Origin: Pyrinomonadaceae bacterium
GTDB lineage: Bacteria; Acidobacteriota; Blastocatellia; Pyrinomonadales; Pyrinomonadaceae
Direction of reading: 5' to 3'
Assembly: GCA_014380365.1 (NCBI GenBank)
Contig: JACMJZ010000003.1
Coordinates: forward strand, 169,598-233,597
DNA: 64,000 nucleotides
The number at the start of each line of letters is the position of its first letter. Position 1 is the first letter of the stretch. Below are positions 19,961 to 26,550 of the stretch, one piece after another. Both the position numbers and the translations under genes were made by a program. The notes beneath the pieces are model-generated. The model made no database searches, was not told the origin of the DNA, and saw only the letters and a program-made list of their open reading frames with translations.

Positions 19961-21556
19961 GCGGTCCGAAGTGGCAATTCTGGTCCAACCCGCGACCGAA
20001 GGAACCCATCGCTTAAACCCGGTGGTGGCAATCGACCGCAGCGCAAACACCATGTAGTCTCCCGGCGGCGCGGCCTCGGCGCTGTAAGGAGCCTTCACGG
20101 TCACGCTCGAAGCGGTATTGGAGACGACCTCAAGCTGAATCAATCGCTGATCGGTGTCAAACGCATGGGTCACACTGCCCGGACGCATGAGCACGACGCG
20201 GCCCACGCTCAGGCCCTGTGACCCACCGATCGCAATCTCGTAGGACCGGCCGTCCGGCGCCATCGTCGCCGGAACCGCGGTTACCACCGGTCGATCACTT
20301 CTACCGACGTACCATGGCGTGAAAATCTCGACTCTCTCTTCAGTCCGCTCAAGGTGCTGCTCGGAACCGTTACAGCTGGCTACCGTGCCGCAGGTTGAGC
20401 CACTGTGTTCCTGGCTGGCGCTGGCGGTCCAAACCCGACCATCAGGCAGCAGCAGGGCGACGCCGTGATAGTTTCGCGTGACCGTCGCGGCTGAGGTTAC
20501 GAGCCAATTGTTCGTTTCCGGATCGTAAATCTCCGGCTTGCGGACGCCCATTGCGTCGTGCTGCGACGGACCCACTCCGCCACTCACAAAGACCTGGCCG
20601 GTCGGCAACAGCGTAGAATTTCCGAAATTACGCTCTCCAATGTCGGATTGTCGCGTCCCCATGATCTGCCACGTCGGAGTGGCCTGACCGAGGTCCTTGA
20701 CCCATGCTTTGACTCCATTGATCATGGCGAAGCGCATTTGAGGATAGCCACCAAGATTCGGCACGAGCGGCAGTAAGACTCCGGTGCCCTTCCAACTCGC
20801 GTCGTTGTGAACACCACCCGGCTCGCTCTCCGGCACGACGTCGGCGCCCGCGGGCGCCACCGTGTTTGCACCGGGATCGAAAAGGTAATTCTTGCGATCG
20901 TGCAGGGCGGGCGATGCGACGAAGAGCTTGCCGTTGGGAAGCAACGTCACACGTGGATAGGTCGCCTGCGTTTGCATCGTCACGCCCGTCGAAGTCCATG
21001 ACGTCGTCCCGTAAGTGAGCTTTTGAATCGTCTCCCCGCCTCCGGTGGGGCGGCCAGGGAAGATGAATATGTCGTTGACACCGGCGACGAGCGTTGGATA
21101 CCAATGCACTGCGCCTCCGGTGATCTGCCCAAAGACTCCGCCAGCCGGGTCGTATCGCGCCGAACTAGCAATGCCGGTACCATTGTCCGGGCCATAACCC
21201 AGCAGGCCGCCCTGAAAGATCACACCACCAGTATTGTCGTGAGCGTGAGCCGAACAGAACGCATCTTTGCCGATTCCATACGGCGCCGGCGAAGGCAGCT
21301 TCGCGCTCCACGTTCCGCTGGCGATGTCGTAGAGGCGCGTGTCTTCTGTTCCCCAGGCAAACAACTCGTTGAAGCTGCTGCCACCGACGACGAGGATCTT
21401 GTTATTGCGCAGGAGTGTCGAGTGAGTCGCCAGCAAGTGGCCGGGCGCTGGGTTTCCGAGTGACCAGGTGCCGAACGTCAAATCTTCATTCGCTCTCGCG
21501 TCGAAAGAGACGGAGATAAGGACGAGGGCAAGGAGAAACTTGATTACGAGTCGCAT
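18062..21556 (-). CDS. Secreted galactose/glyoxal-oxidase-like protein with 14 C-terminal 44-residue repeats
   Basis: About 1164 residues from the ATG at 21556, chosen because GGAG precedes it and a signal peptide follows (MRLVIKFLLALVLISVSFDA). Residues 30-420 form a kelch-type propeller with apparent copper-radical-oxidase ligands: FCSAH (Cys), VHWYPT (Tyr), NYHGVALLLPDGRVW (Tyr-His) and VTHAFDTDQR (His) in the following E-set domain. From about residue 530, 14 tandem units of the type IWRYTGTPCSGDSCPGWQRL continue to the C-terminus; 14 could mean two seven-bladed propellers. Each unit has two Cys. The family oxidises alcohols or aldehydes and yields peroxide; the substrate here is unknown. 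Confidence 0.88.
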   Translation of the reverse strand: MRLVIKFLLALVLISVSFDARANEDLTFGTWSLGNPAPGHLLATHSTLLRNNKILVVGGSSFNELFAWGTEDTRLYDIASGTWSAKLPSPAPYGIGKDAFCSAHAHDNTGGVIFQGGLLGYGPDNGTGIASSARYDPAGGVFGQITGGAVHWYPTLVAGVNDIFIFPGRPTGGGETIQKLTYGTTSWTSTGVTMQTQATYPRVTLLPNGKLFVASPALHDRKNYLFDPGANTVAPAGADVVPESEPGGVHNDASWKGTGVLLPLVPNLGGYPQMRFAMINGVKAWVKDLGQATPTWQIMGTRQSDIGERNFGNSTLLPTGQVFVSGGVGPSQHDAMGVRKPEIYDPETNNWLVTSAATVTRNYHGVALLLPDGRVWTASASQEHSGSTCGTVASCNGSEQHLERTEERVEIFTPWYVGRSDRPVVTAVPATMAPDGRSYEIAIGGSQGLSVGRVVLMRPGSVTHAFDTDQRLIQLEVVSNTASSVTVKAPYSAEAAPPGDYMVFALRSIATTGFKRWVPSVAGWTRIATSDRKVAGAPIWRYTGPPCSGAGCPGWQRLDNNPKTVQIAAAGTHHDQALYQLHNDGWIWRYTGGPCLGDSCAGWQRLDRNSKTAAIAAAGSQLYQLHTDGWIWRYTGSPCSGDSCPGWQRLDRNAKTVAIAAAGNQLYQLHNDGAIWRYTGTPCAGDNCPGWQRLNNNAKTVSIAAGGSDLYQLHNDGAVWRYNGTPCSGENCPGWQRLDRNAKTVAIVAASSQLYQLHNDGWIWRYTGTPCTGENCPGWQRLDRNSRTVSLAAMGDDLFQVHNDGRIWRYTGTPCSGESCLGWQLLDNNPRTGMIVASDPPMMGGGDTVYQLHTDPLYQLHSDGKIWRYTGTECDGESCPGWQRLDDNTRTAQIVAAGAQLFQRYSDGKIWRYTGTPCSGASCPGWQPLDNHPNTKTIAAAGIQLFQLHNDGKIWRYNGTPCTGSSCPGWQGIDRNPKTIAIAAAPTGLFQLHNDGKIWRFTGAPCTAAACPGWQLLDQNPNTKSILAVGTQLFQLQNDGKILRYNGTPCTGSSCPGWQLLDSNARTSAIAATGTQLYQLHNDGKIWRYTGTPCTGASCPGWERLDKNSNTREIVATGDHLYQRHSDGRIWRYVGPPCTGDSCPGWRQLDNNPRTTLIAVGGFN

Positions 21557-21666
21557 TGGTGCTCCTTCGCGAGGCAATATGGGTTAGAGCCGAGAACTGG
21601 TTGCGAGTCTGAGAGAGAAAGATATCAACCAATCAGGATCAAATGATCCGGAATAGCTAATCCCCG

Positions 21667-21798
21667 GGTTAGAACTTTAGTTCCAACCTAAAAATGAGAA
21701 TCACTACGAGAGTCCGCGACTTAGACGTCGCTGCACACTGGTATACAACTTTAATTCCGAGTTTGGAACTTTAATCCCCGGTTTAGAACTTTGATTCC
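21667..21798. repeat. 20-bp GGTTTAGAACTTTAATTCC repeats
   Basis: Copies lie at 21667-21684, 21740-21758, 21759-21777 and 21779-21798; the last three are in direct tandem. Differences are one to four bases per copy. The function is unknown. Confidence 0.8.
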
Positions 21799-22229
21799 GA
21801 AGGACATGTATAGCGAGACTTGTGCCACACCGTGACTGGTTCTCGGGCGTTGATGGGTAACTGCACAGGAACAGGCGGGTAAGCTGCTTCGATTCGCCGG
21901 ATTCTTCCATTGCGCAAGTCCAATCAGAGGGCAGGCTCTTCTATCTGTTTGGGCAGTCTTGCTATCCGAGAAGATAGGTCGAAGAAAGAGGGAGAGGCAT
22001 CCGACTCGAAGAGAACTCAAGACGCTGAAACAACGTGGGTGGCAAAATGACTACGCAGTTGCCACGGTCAGTCTTTCAGAGATTTACGGACCGTGTACGC
22101 GTTGTCAGGAACAATCATGTAATAGCTATCGAACTGAAACGGAATGCACAACAACTCTAATACTACCCAACAGGGTAGCGTCTGCAATCGGTCAAGATAT
22201 TTACGTAATCTTTTGCAATGGGTTAGCTT

Positions 22230-22336
22230 AAAGTCCGCGACTTTCATGTCGCCGGTGATTGAGTTTCACCAAGAAAAGTCCGCAACTCTCATGTCAAAGT
22301 CCGTGACTTTCATGTAAAGTCGGCGACTTTCATGTC
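22230..22336. repeat. 21-bp palindromic repeats AAAGTCCGCGACTTTCATGTC
   Basis: Copies are at 22230-22250, 22275-22295, 22296-22315 and 22316-22336; the last three abut with a 21-bp period. Each contains AAAGTCnnnGACTTT, a 15-bp palindrome that is perfect in three copies while its centre varies (CGC, CGT, GGC), which is what is expected when the arms are under selection. They lie within 140 bases of the 3' end of dnaN. Confidence 0.85.
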
Positions 22337-22371
22337 GCTGATCATTTGGCGGTGTTAGTTCGAGGAGAAAC

Positions 22372-23484
22372 TCATATACGCATCGGCATTACGACGTACT
22401 TGTAGTCGTACTCGCCGCCCTCGGCTGGTCGTAACTGCGCCTGGGAGTTTCCGTCCTTGAATTCAAAAGCGACTTTCCCTTCGCCAATCACATTGAGAAA
22501 ATCCTGGAGGTATTGCGCGTTGAAGCCAATGTCAGTTTCCTCACCGCTGTAGTCCGTCTGCACTGATTCGCTTGCTTCTCCCTCTTCGGCATTCTGGGAG
22601 CTAATCACCAGTTGATTCGGTTCCAGGTGAAAGCGAATCGAGCGAGACCTTTCATCGGCCATCAGAGCCACGCGTCGAATGGATTGATTCAATAGAGCGC
22701 TGTCAAATTCAACCTTCTTGTCGTTGGTCTTGGGCATAACCATGTCATAGTTTGGAAATTGCCCGTAGAGCATTCGCGAAATCAAAAGACGTTTGCCAAC
22801 TTCAAAGAAGATGTGATTAGCATCCATCCAGATGTTTATATCGCCTTCATGACCGGCTGCAATTTTCGTCAACTCCGCGAGCGTCTTGCGCGGAATCAGC
22901 GTATCGATTGCTTCGCCTGCGCCGTTCTTGGAAGTGCCTTTTCGCTCAATATAAGCAAGGCGGTGACCATCGGTAGTCACCATTTTTGCACCTTCTGCAT
23001 CCATGATGAGCTTCGCGCCTGAGAGCGTATAACGCGACTCTTCCTGCGTGATTGCGAAGATTGTCCTGTCGATGAAGGTCTTAATCACAGCCGCCGAAAT
23101 CATTGTTGGGGCAGACTTGGTAGAGGGTACTTCTGGGAACGCATCTTTACTTACGCCCACCATCTTGAACTTGGTTTTATCGCAAGTAACCGTGACCCAG
23201 TCGTTGGCTTCCTTCTTGAAAGTTACCTGCGCGTCGGGCAGGAGTCTCGCGATTTCAAAAAGTTTTCTTGCTTGCACGCAGATGGATCCTTCAGTTGATA
23301 TATCAGCTTCCATCTCACAACGGATGGTCGCTTCGAGATCTGTCCCGGTAAGCCGAATCGTGTGATCGCCGATATTCTCGATAAGGATGTTTGAGAGTAC
23401 CGGGATGGTGTTTTTCTTCTCAACAACACCCTGGACGAATCCAAGTTCGCGTTGAAGGTCTTGTTTACTGACAACAAATTGCAT
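22372..23484 (-). CDS. dnaN: DNA polymerase III sliding clamp, beta subunit
   Basis: A 370-residue beta clamp with three repeated domains. The ATG at 23484 is preferred: AAGGAG lies 9 bases before it and the product starts MQFVVSKQDLQRELGFVQGV, the usual N-terminus; an in-frame GTG-type start at 23523 would add 13 polar residues. Typical segments are TIPVLSNILIE, RYTLSGAKLIMDAEGAKMVT and the C-terminal YKYVVMPMRI, which forms part of the peptide-binding cleft. It lies 352 bases downstream of dnaA on the same strand; recF, its usual next neighbour, is displaced by 14 kb. Confidence 0.98.
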   Translation of the reverse strand: MQFVVSKQDLQRELGFVQGVVEKKNTIPVLSNILIENIGDHTIRLTGTDLEATIRCEMEADISTEGSICVQARKLFEIARLLPDAQVTFKKEANDWVTVTCDKTKFKMVGVSKDAFPEVPSTKSAPTMISAAVIKTFIDRTIFAITQEESRYTLSGAKLIMDAEGAKMVTTDGHRLAYIERKGTSKNGAGEAIDTLIPRKTLAELTKIAAGHEGDINIWMDANHIFFEVGKRLLISRMLYGQFPNYDMVMPKTNDKKVEFDSALLNQSIRRVALMADERSRSIRFHLEPNQLVISSQNAEEGEASESVQTDYSGEETDIGFNAQYLQDFLNVIGEGKVAFEFKDGNSQAQLRPAEGGEYDYKYVVMPMRI

Positions 23485-23836
23485 GTTCGACTCCTTAAGC
23501 TTCGCTCCTTCACTCACAACCATAATATGATTTCCTCGGTGCTTTCTGTTTCTAATCTAGAAATAACTATTTATATATTTCTAGTAGTAGTAGTAGGGCC
23601 TGTTGAGATGTGGAAGCAGCACTCATCTTCCGTAAACATGCCTACAATGTGTTCTTGCTTACCAGTGGAATTCGAAACGAGAAAACCGCTGCGCTGTTTA
23701 AAACTCCCTGCGAGGTAGTCATTCTATTCTTTTCACAGGCTGAGTTCCAGGTAGCTTGTGGAGAGATTCTTTTCATACTGCTTTTTTAAGTTTCCGGGTA
23801 TCCGTGTGCTAGTAAATCTTGTGGAAAAGATGACCA
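23485..23836. promoter_or_regulatory. dnaA-dnaN intergenic region with AT-rich palindrome and DnaA-box-like sites
   Basis: This 352-base gap must hold the dnaN promoter. CTAGAAATA (23557-23565) and TATTTCTAG (23576-23584) form an AT-rich inverted repeat that runs into an AGT microsatellite (23584-23596). TGTGGAAAA (23820-23828, complement TTTTCCACA) is one base from the DnaA-box consensus TTATCCACA; TTTTCACAG near 23730 and TGTGGAGAG near 23758 are weaker. Confidence 0.45.
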
Positions 23837-25291
23837 CTATTTCTGGAGGGACTCCGAGATATCCAGCAGCAGCCTGTGAAAACTTGAGTCAGCGGCGGAT
23901 AGTAATTGAATCTTTTCACACGAGTGCATGACCGTCGTGTGATGCTTTCCGCCAAATGCCCTGCCTATTTCCGGGTAACTGTGTTTCGTTAATCGCTTGC
24001 AGAGATACATGGCAATCTGCCGCGGGAAAGCAAATTGACGAGCGTTATTTTTCGAAACCAACTGTTCAACCGTTAACTTGTAGTTGACAGCGACTGTCTT
24101 CTGGATCTGCGGGATGGTAATGACCCCTGAATCCTCATCGCCGGCGATATTTCGAATAGCATCCTGGACAATGTCCTTTGAGATGGGAAGGCCCCGCAAA
24201 GAGGAGATCGCTACCAGGCGAATCAGCGAACCTTCCAACTCCCGAACATTGTTCTTAACGCGGGTAGCGATGAGAAGCGCTACGTCATCCGGAATAAAAA
24301 CACCCATCGTCTCCGCCTTACGCTTGAGAATGGCTACCTTAGTCTCGAGATCGGGTGGTTCGATGTCAGCAATCAGCCCCCATTCGAAGCGGGAATGTAA
24401 CCGTTCTTCCAGCGTAGGTATTTCGCGCGGAGGACAGTCGGAGGTAATCACAATCTGTTTCTGAAGTTCATACAGAGTATTAAAGGTATGGAAAAACTCT
24501 TCCTGCGTGCGTTCTTTGCCGGCCATAAACTGAATATCGTCGATCAGCAGCACATCAACCGAGCGGTACTTTTCCCTAAACGCCTGAGTCTTGTCATAGC
24601 GAATCGAGTTGATCAGTTCATTCATGAAGCGCTCAGAAGATAGGTAACATAGACGCAGATGAGGATTTCGCTGCTTTATCGCGTGACCACACGCATGCAT
24701 CAGGTGGGTTTTGCCAAGCCCCACTCCTCCATAGAGGTAAAGTGGGTTGTAGGTCTTTCCCGGCGCTTCCGCTACCGCCAGGGACGCAGCATGGGCAAAC
24801 TGATTGCACGACCCGACAACGAAACTGTCAAAAGTGTATTTAGAGTTTAGAGCCGGATCGAAAGCAACTAGCTTTGCCGTCACCGGTTGATTCTCCGCGC
24901 TCGGAGTAGGCGAGGACGTTGTGGCGGCAGCGTGAGTAACAGTCGAACCGTCCGGCTCGTGAACAGTCGCCTGCTGGGCTATCAGTTGAACAGCAGGTTG
25001 TACTGAGTGCTGGGCAGGAGCCCTGAGTTCTTCCGGGAGTCCCCAGTCCACCGCATAGCCATCAAGGCTGAGTTCCCCGAAGGACTGATCGATCAAGTTC
25101 GCGTAGTTAACCTTGACCCAATCTCTCACCACTTGATTAGGCGCTCTTAGCCGAACCAGGCGGCGTGACTCATCGATGCCTTCGAATCGGATTGGATTGA
25201 ACCAAGTCTCAAAACTTTCTCCCTGAAGTTTGGTTTTGATTGAGCGAAGGACACTGTCCCAAAGGTTGGTTTCAACAAGACTCATCATCAC
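23837..25291 (-). CDS. dnaA: Chromosomal replication initiator DnaA
   Basis: A 484-residue initiator that binds DnaA boxes and opens oriC. Domain I is residues 1-90 (LWDSVLRSIKTKL, FETWF). A Pro/Ala/Thr-rich domain II spans 90-140. The AAA+ domain III has Walker A GGVGLGKTH (188-196), Walker B DVLLIDDIQF and sensor motifs including RFEWG. Domain IV, residues 385-484, holds the DNA-binding signature FGGKHHTTVMHSCEKI. The length and all motifs are normal. It reads away from rpmH, with the likely oriC between them. Confidence 0.98.
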   Translation of the reverse strand: MMMSLVETNLWDSVLRSIKTKLQGESFETWFNPIRFEGIDESRRLVRLRAPNQVVRDWVKVNYANLIDQSFGELSLDGYAVDWGLPEELRAPAQHSVQPAVQLIAQQATVHEPDGSTVTHAAATTSSPTPSAENQPVTAKLVAFDPALNSKYTFDSFVVGSCNQFAHAASLAVAEAPGKTYNPLYLYGGVGLGKTHLMHACGHAIKQRNPHLRLCYLSSERFMNELINSIRYDKTQAFREKYRSVDVLLIDDIQFMAGKERTQEEFFHTFNTLYELQKQIVITSDCPPREIPTLEERLHSRFEWGLIADIEPPDLETKVAILKRKAETMGVFIPDDVALLIATRVKNNVRELEGSLIRLVAISSLRGLPISKDIVQDAIRNIAGDEDSGVITIPQIQKTVAVNYKLTVEQLVSKNNARQFAFPRQIAMYLCKRLTKHSYPEIGRAFGGKHHTTVMHSCEKIQLLSAADSSFHRLLLDISESLQK

Positions 25292-25740
25292 TGGTTCGAT
25301 AGCTTTCGAGAATCAAAGGCCTCTTTGAACTAGACACGCGGTTTAGAAAGGCGGCGGGGGTATCCCCAGGTTTTGACTGGTAGTTACCAGCGACCAAAAC
25401 TGTTACAGCCCAAGTTATTCACAGGCTTTTCCGCAGCTTTGTGGAAAACACCACGAGCTTAAAGTAAAGCTTTAAGATGATATTTATCAATTACTTACAA
25501 GGACTGAGCTGAACGTGCCGGAGACTAACACACAGGTTCCGTTTGGGCAAGACAGCGTCAGGGATAAAACACTCAGGAACTCTCACGGCGTTCAAAAGCT
25601 ATCTCCAGGGTCGCGAAATTAGTCTGACATCAGCTCTAGTTTTCCCGTTATTTGCATGTTGGTCGACTGGAGGCATTCTTGACAGTTAGGTCTACTGGCG
25701 GCTAGTCTTACGGGTTCTTTTTTGGGGGAGAATTATAACT
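25292..25740. other. Probable origin of replication (oriC) between dnaA and rpmH
   Basis: The position between divergent dnaA and rpmH is the classical place for oriC. Three DnaA-box-like 9-mers cluster in 34 bases: TTATTCACA (25415-25423), TTTTCCGCA (25427-25435) and TGTGGAAAA (25440-25448, complement TTTTCCACA). An AT-rich stretch follows at 25456-25500 (AAAGTAAAGCTTTAAGATGA and on), suitable as an unwinding element. No exact TTATCCACA is present, so the species consensus may be TTTTCCACA-like. The call rests on context as much as on motifs. Confidence 0.6.
25679..25708 (+). promoter_or_regulatory. Candidate sigma-70-type promoter for rpmH
   Basis: TTGACA (25679-25684) matches the -35 consensus; TAGTCT (25703-25708) is a weak -10 after 18 bases. 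The rpmH start codon is 32 bases further on with GGGGGAG as ribosome site. Confidence 0.4.
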
Positions 25741-25887
25741 ATGTCCAAGCGAACTTTTCAGCCTAACAACCGGCGTCGAGCCAAGACACATGGGTTCCGA
25801 GCCAGAATGGCGACTAAAGCCGGCAGACTCGTCCTGAAGCGACGACGTGCTAAAGGTCGTCATCGCCTGACGCCCGCTCACTACTAA
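25741..25887 (+). CDS. rpmH: Ribosomal protein bL34
   Basis: A 48-residue, very basic protein of the large ribosomal subunit: it starts [20 protein letters not shown] and continues through [19 protein letters not shown] to a short tail, the standard L34 sequence and length. It is too short for many gene finders. The ATG follows GGGGGAG by about 10 bases. rnpA starts within 15 bases of the stop, the conserved rpmH-rnpA pair, and dnaA lies divergently on the far side of oriC. Confidence 0.98.
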   Translation: MSKRTFQPNNRRRAKTHGFRARMATKAGRLVLKRRRAKGRHRLTPAHY

Positions 25888-25901
25888 ATCCTTTGCAGTT
25901 A

Positions 25902-26258
25902 ATGAAGGCGTATCTGCGCGGAAGCCAGGATTTCCAAAAGGTCTATAAGCACGGCAAGCGTTACGACAGCTCACTGATGACTGCATTCGTCCTGCCGAAT
26001 AGGTTGTCTCAGGATAGACTTGGAATCACAGCGTCGCGCAAGGCTGTCGGAAATGCTGTTCAGAGGAATCGAGCTCGGCGACTGCTCAGAGAGACCTTTC
26101 GTTTGAGGAAGTCTTCACTCGTCGGTTTACAAGAACACTACGACTGGGTAATTAACGCTAAGCGTCGATTACCATCTTTCAAAGTGACCGCGGCGATTGA
26201 GGAATTTGAAAAATTGGTTGCACGAGTGGCGAATGAAGAGAACAAGAGCAGAGACTAA
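25902..26258 (+). CDS. rnpA: Ribonuclease P protein component
   Basis: A 118-residue protein subunit of RNase P, which removes 5' leaders from pre-tRNA with the RnpB RNA (not in this window). The RNR signature region is [20 protein letters not shown] near residues 48-67, and the N-terminal segment [11 protein letters not shown] forms the leader-binding cleft. The ATG at 25902 is preferred over a TTG nine bases upstream (25893) because it gives the usual start [11 protein letters not shown]. It is part of the rpmH-rnpA-yidD-yidC set. Confidence 0.95.
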   Translation: MKAYLRGSQDFQKVYKHGKRYDSSLMTAFVLPNRLSQDRLGITASRKAVGNAVQRNRARRLLRETFRLRKSSLVGLQEHYDWVINAKRRLPSFKVTAAIEEFEKLVARVANEENKSRD

Positions 26259-26284
26259 TCCCGGAAGTACGGGTATGCATCTAC

Positions 26285-26494
26285 GTGAAGTCAGTACTCA
26301 TCGCATTTCTTAGGTTTTATAAACTGGTCATCTCGCCGTTTCTTCCAGCTTCTTGCAGATTCTCTCCAACGTGTTCGCAATATGCCGTCGAGGCAATCAA
26401 TCGATATGGCGCCCTAAGAGGTAGCTGGATGGCGCTGCGCAGACTGCTGCGTTGCCACCCTTTCAGTCCAGGCGGCTACGATCCGGTGAAGTGA
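26285..26494 (+). CDS. yidD: Membrane protein insertion efficiency factor YidD
   Basis: A 69-residue protein with the complete YidD signature: [20 protein letters not shown], then [16 protein letters not shown] and the end [12 protein letters not shown]. The three conserved Cys are present. It is thought to assist Sec/YidC-dependent membrane insertion through an amphipathic helix. The start is a GTG at 26285; no ATG in this frame is available. It sits between rnpA and yidC, the usual order. Confidence 0.95.
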   Translation: MKSVLIAFLRFYKLVISPFLPASCRFSPTCSQYAVEAINRYGALRGSWMALRRLLRCHPFSPGGYDPVK

Positions 26495-26550
26495 CGATGA
26501 GGCAAAGACCAGTTTGAAGCCGGACGACAGGGCTACCGATTTTTAACTAA

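Larger units (their letters stand above)
21578..22371. other. Repeat-rich intergenic region downstream of dnaN
   Basis: No convincing gene is visible in about 800 bases. The region is made up largely of two short tandem-repeat families, annotated separately at 21667-21798 and 22230-22336, with unique sequence between them. An isolated relative of the second family, AGAGTCCGCGACTTAGACGT, lies at 21709-21728. Confidence 0.6.

Noticed and set aside
21959-22231. A 90-codon plus-strand frame in the gap downstream of dnaN
   Set aside because: Composition is not protein-like, there is no ribosome site, and the region is built of short repeats.
22230-22336. Short palindromic repeats considered as a minimal CRISPR array
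   Set aside because: The copies abut or are separated by non-uniform sequence, there is no spacer pattern and no cas gene in the window.
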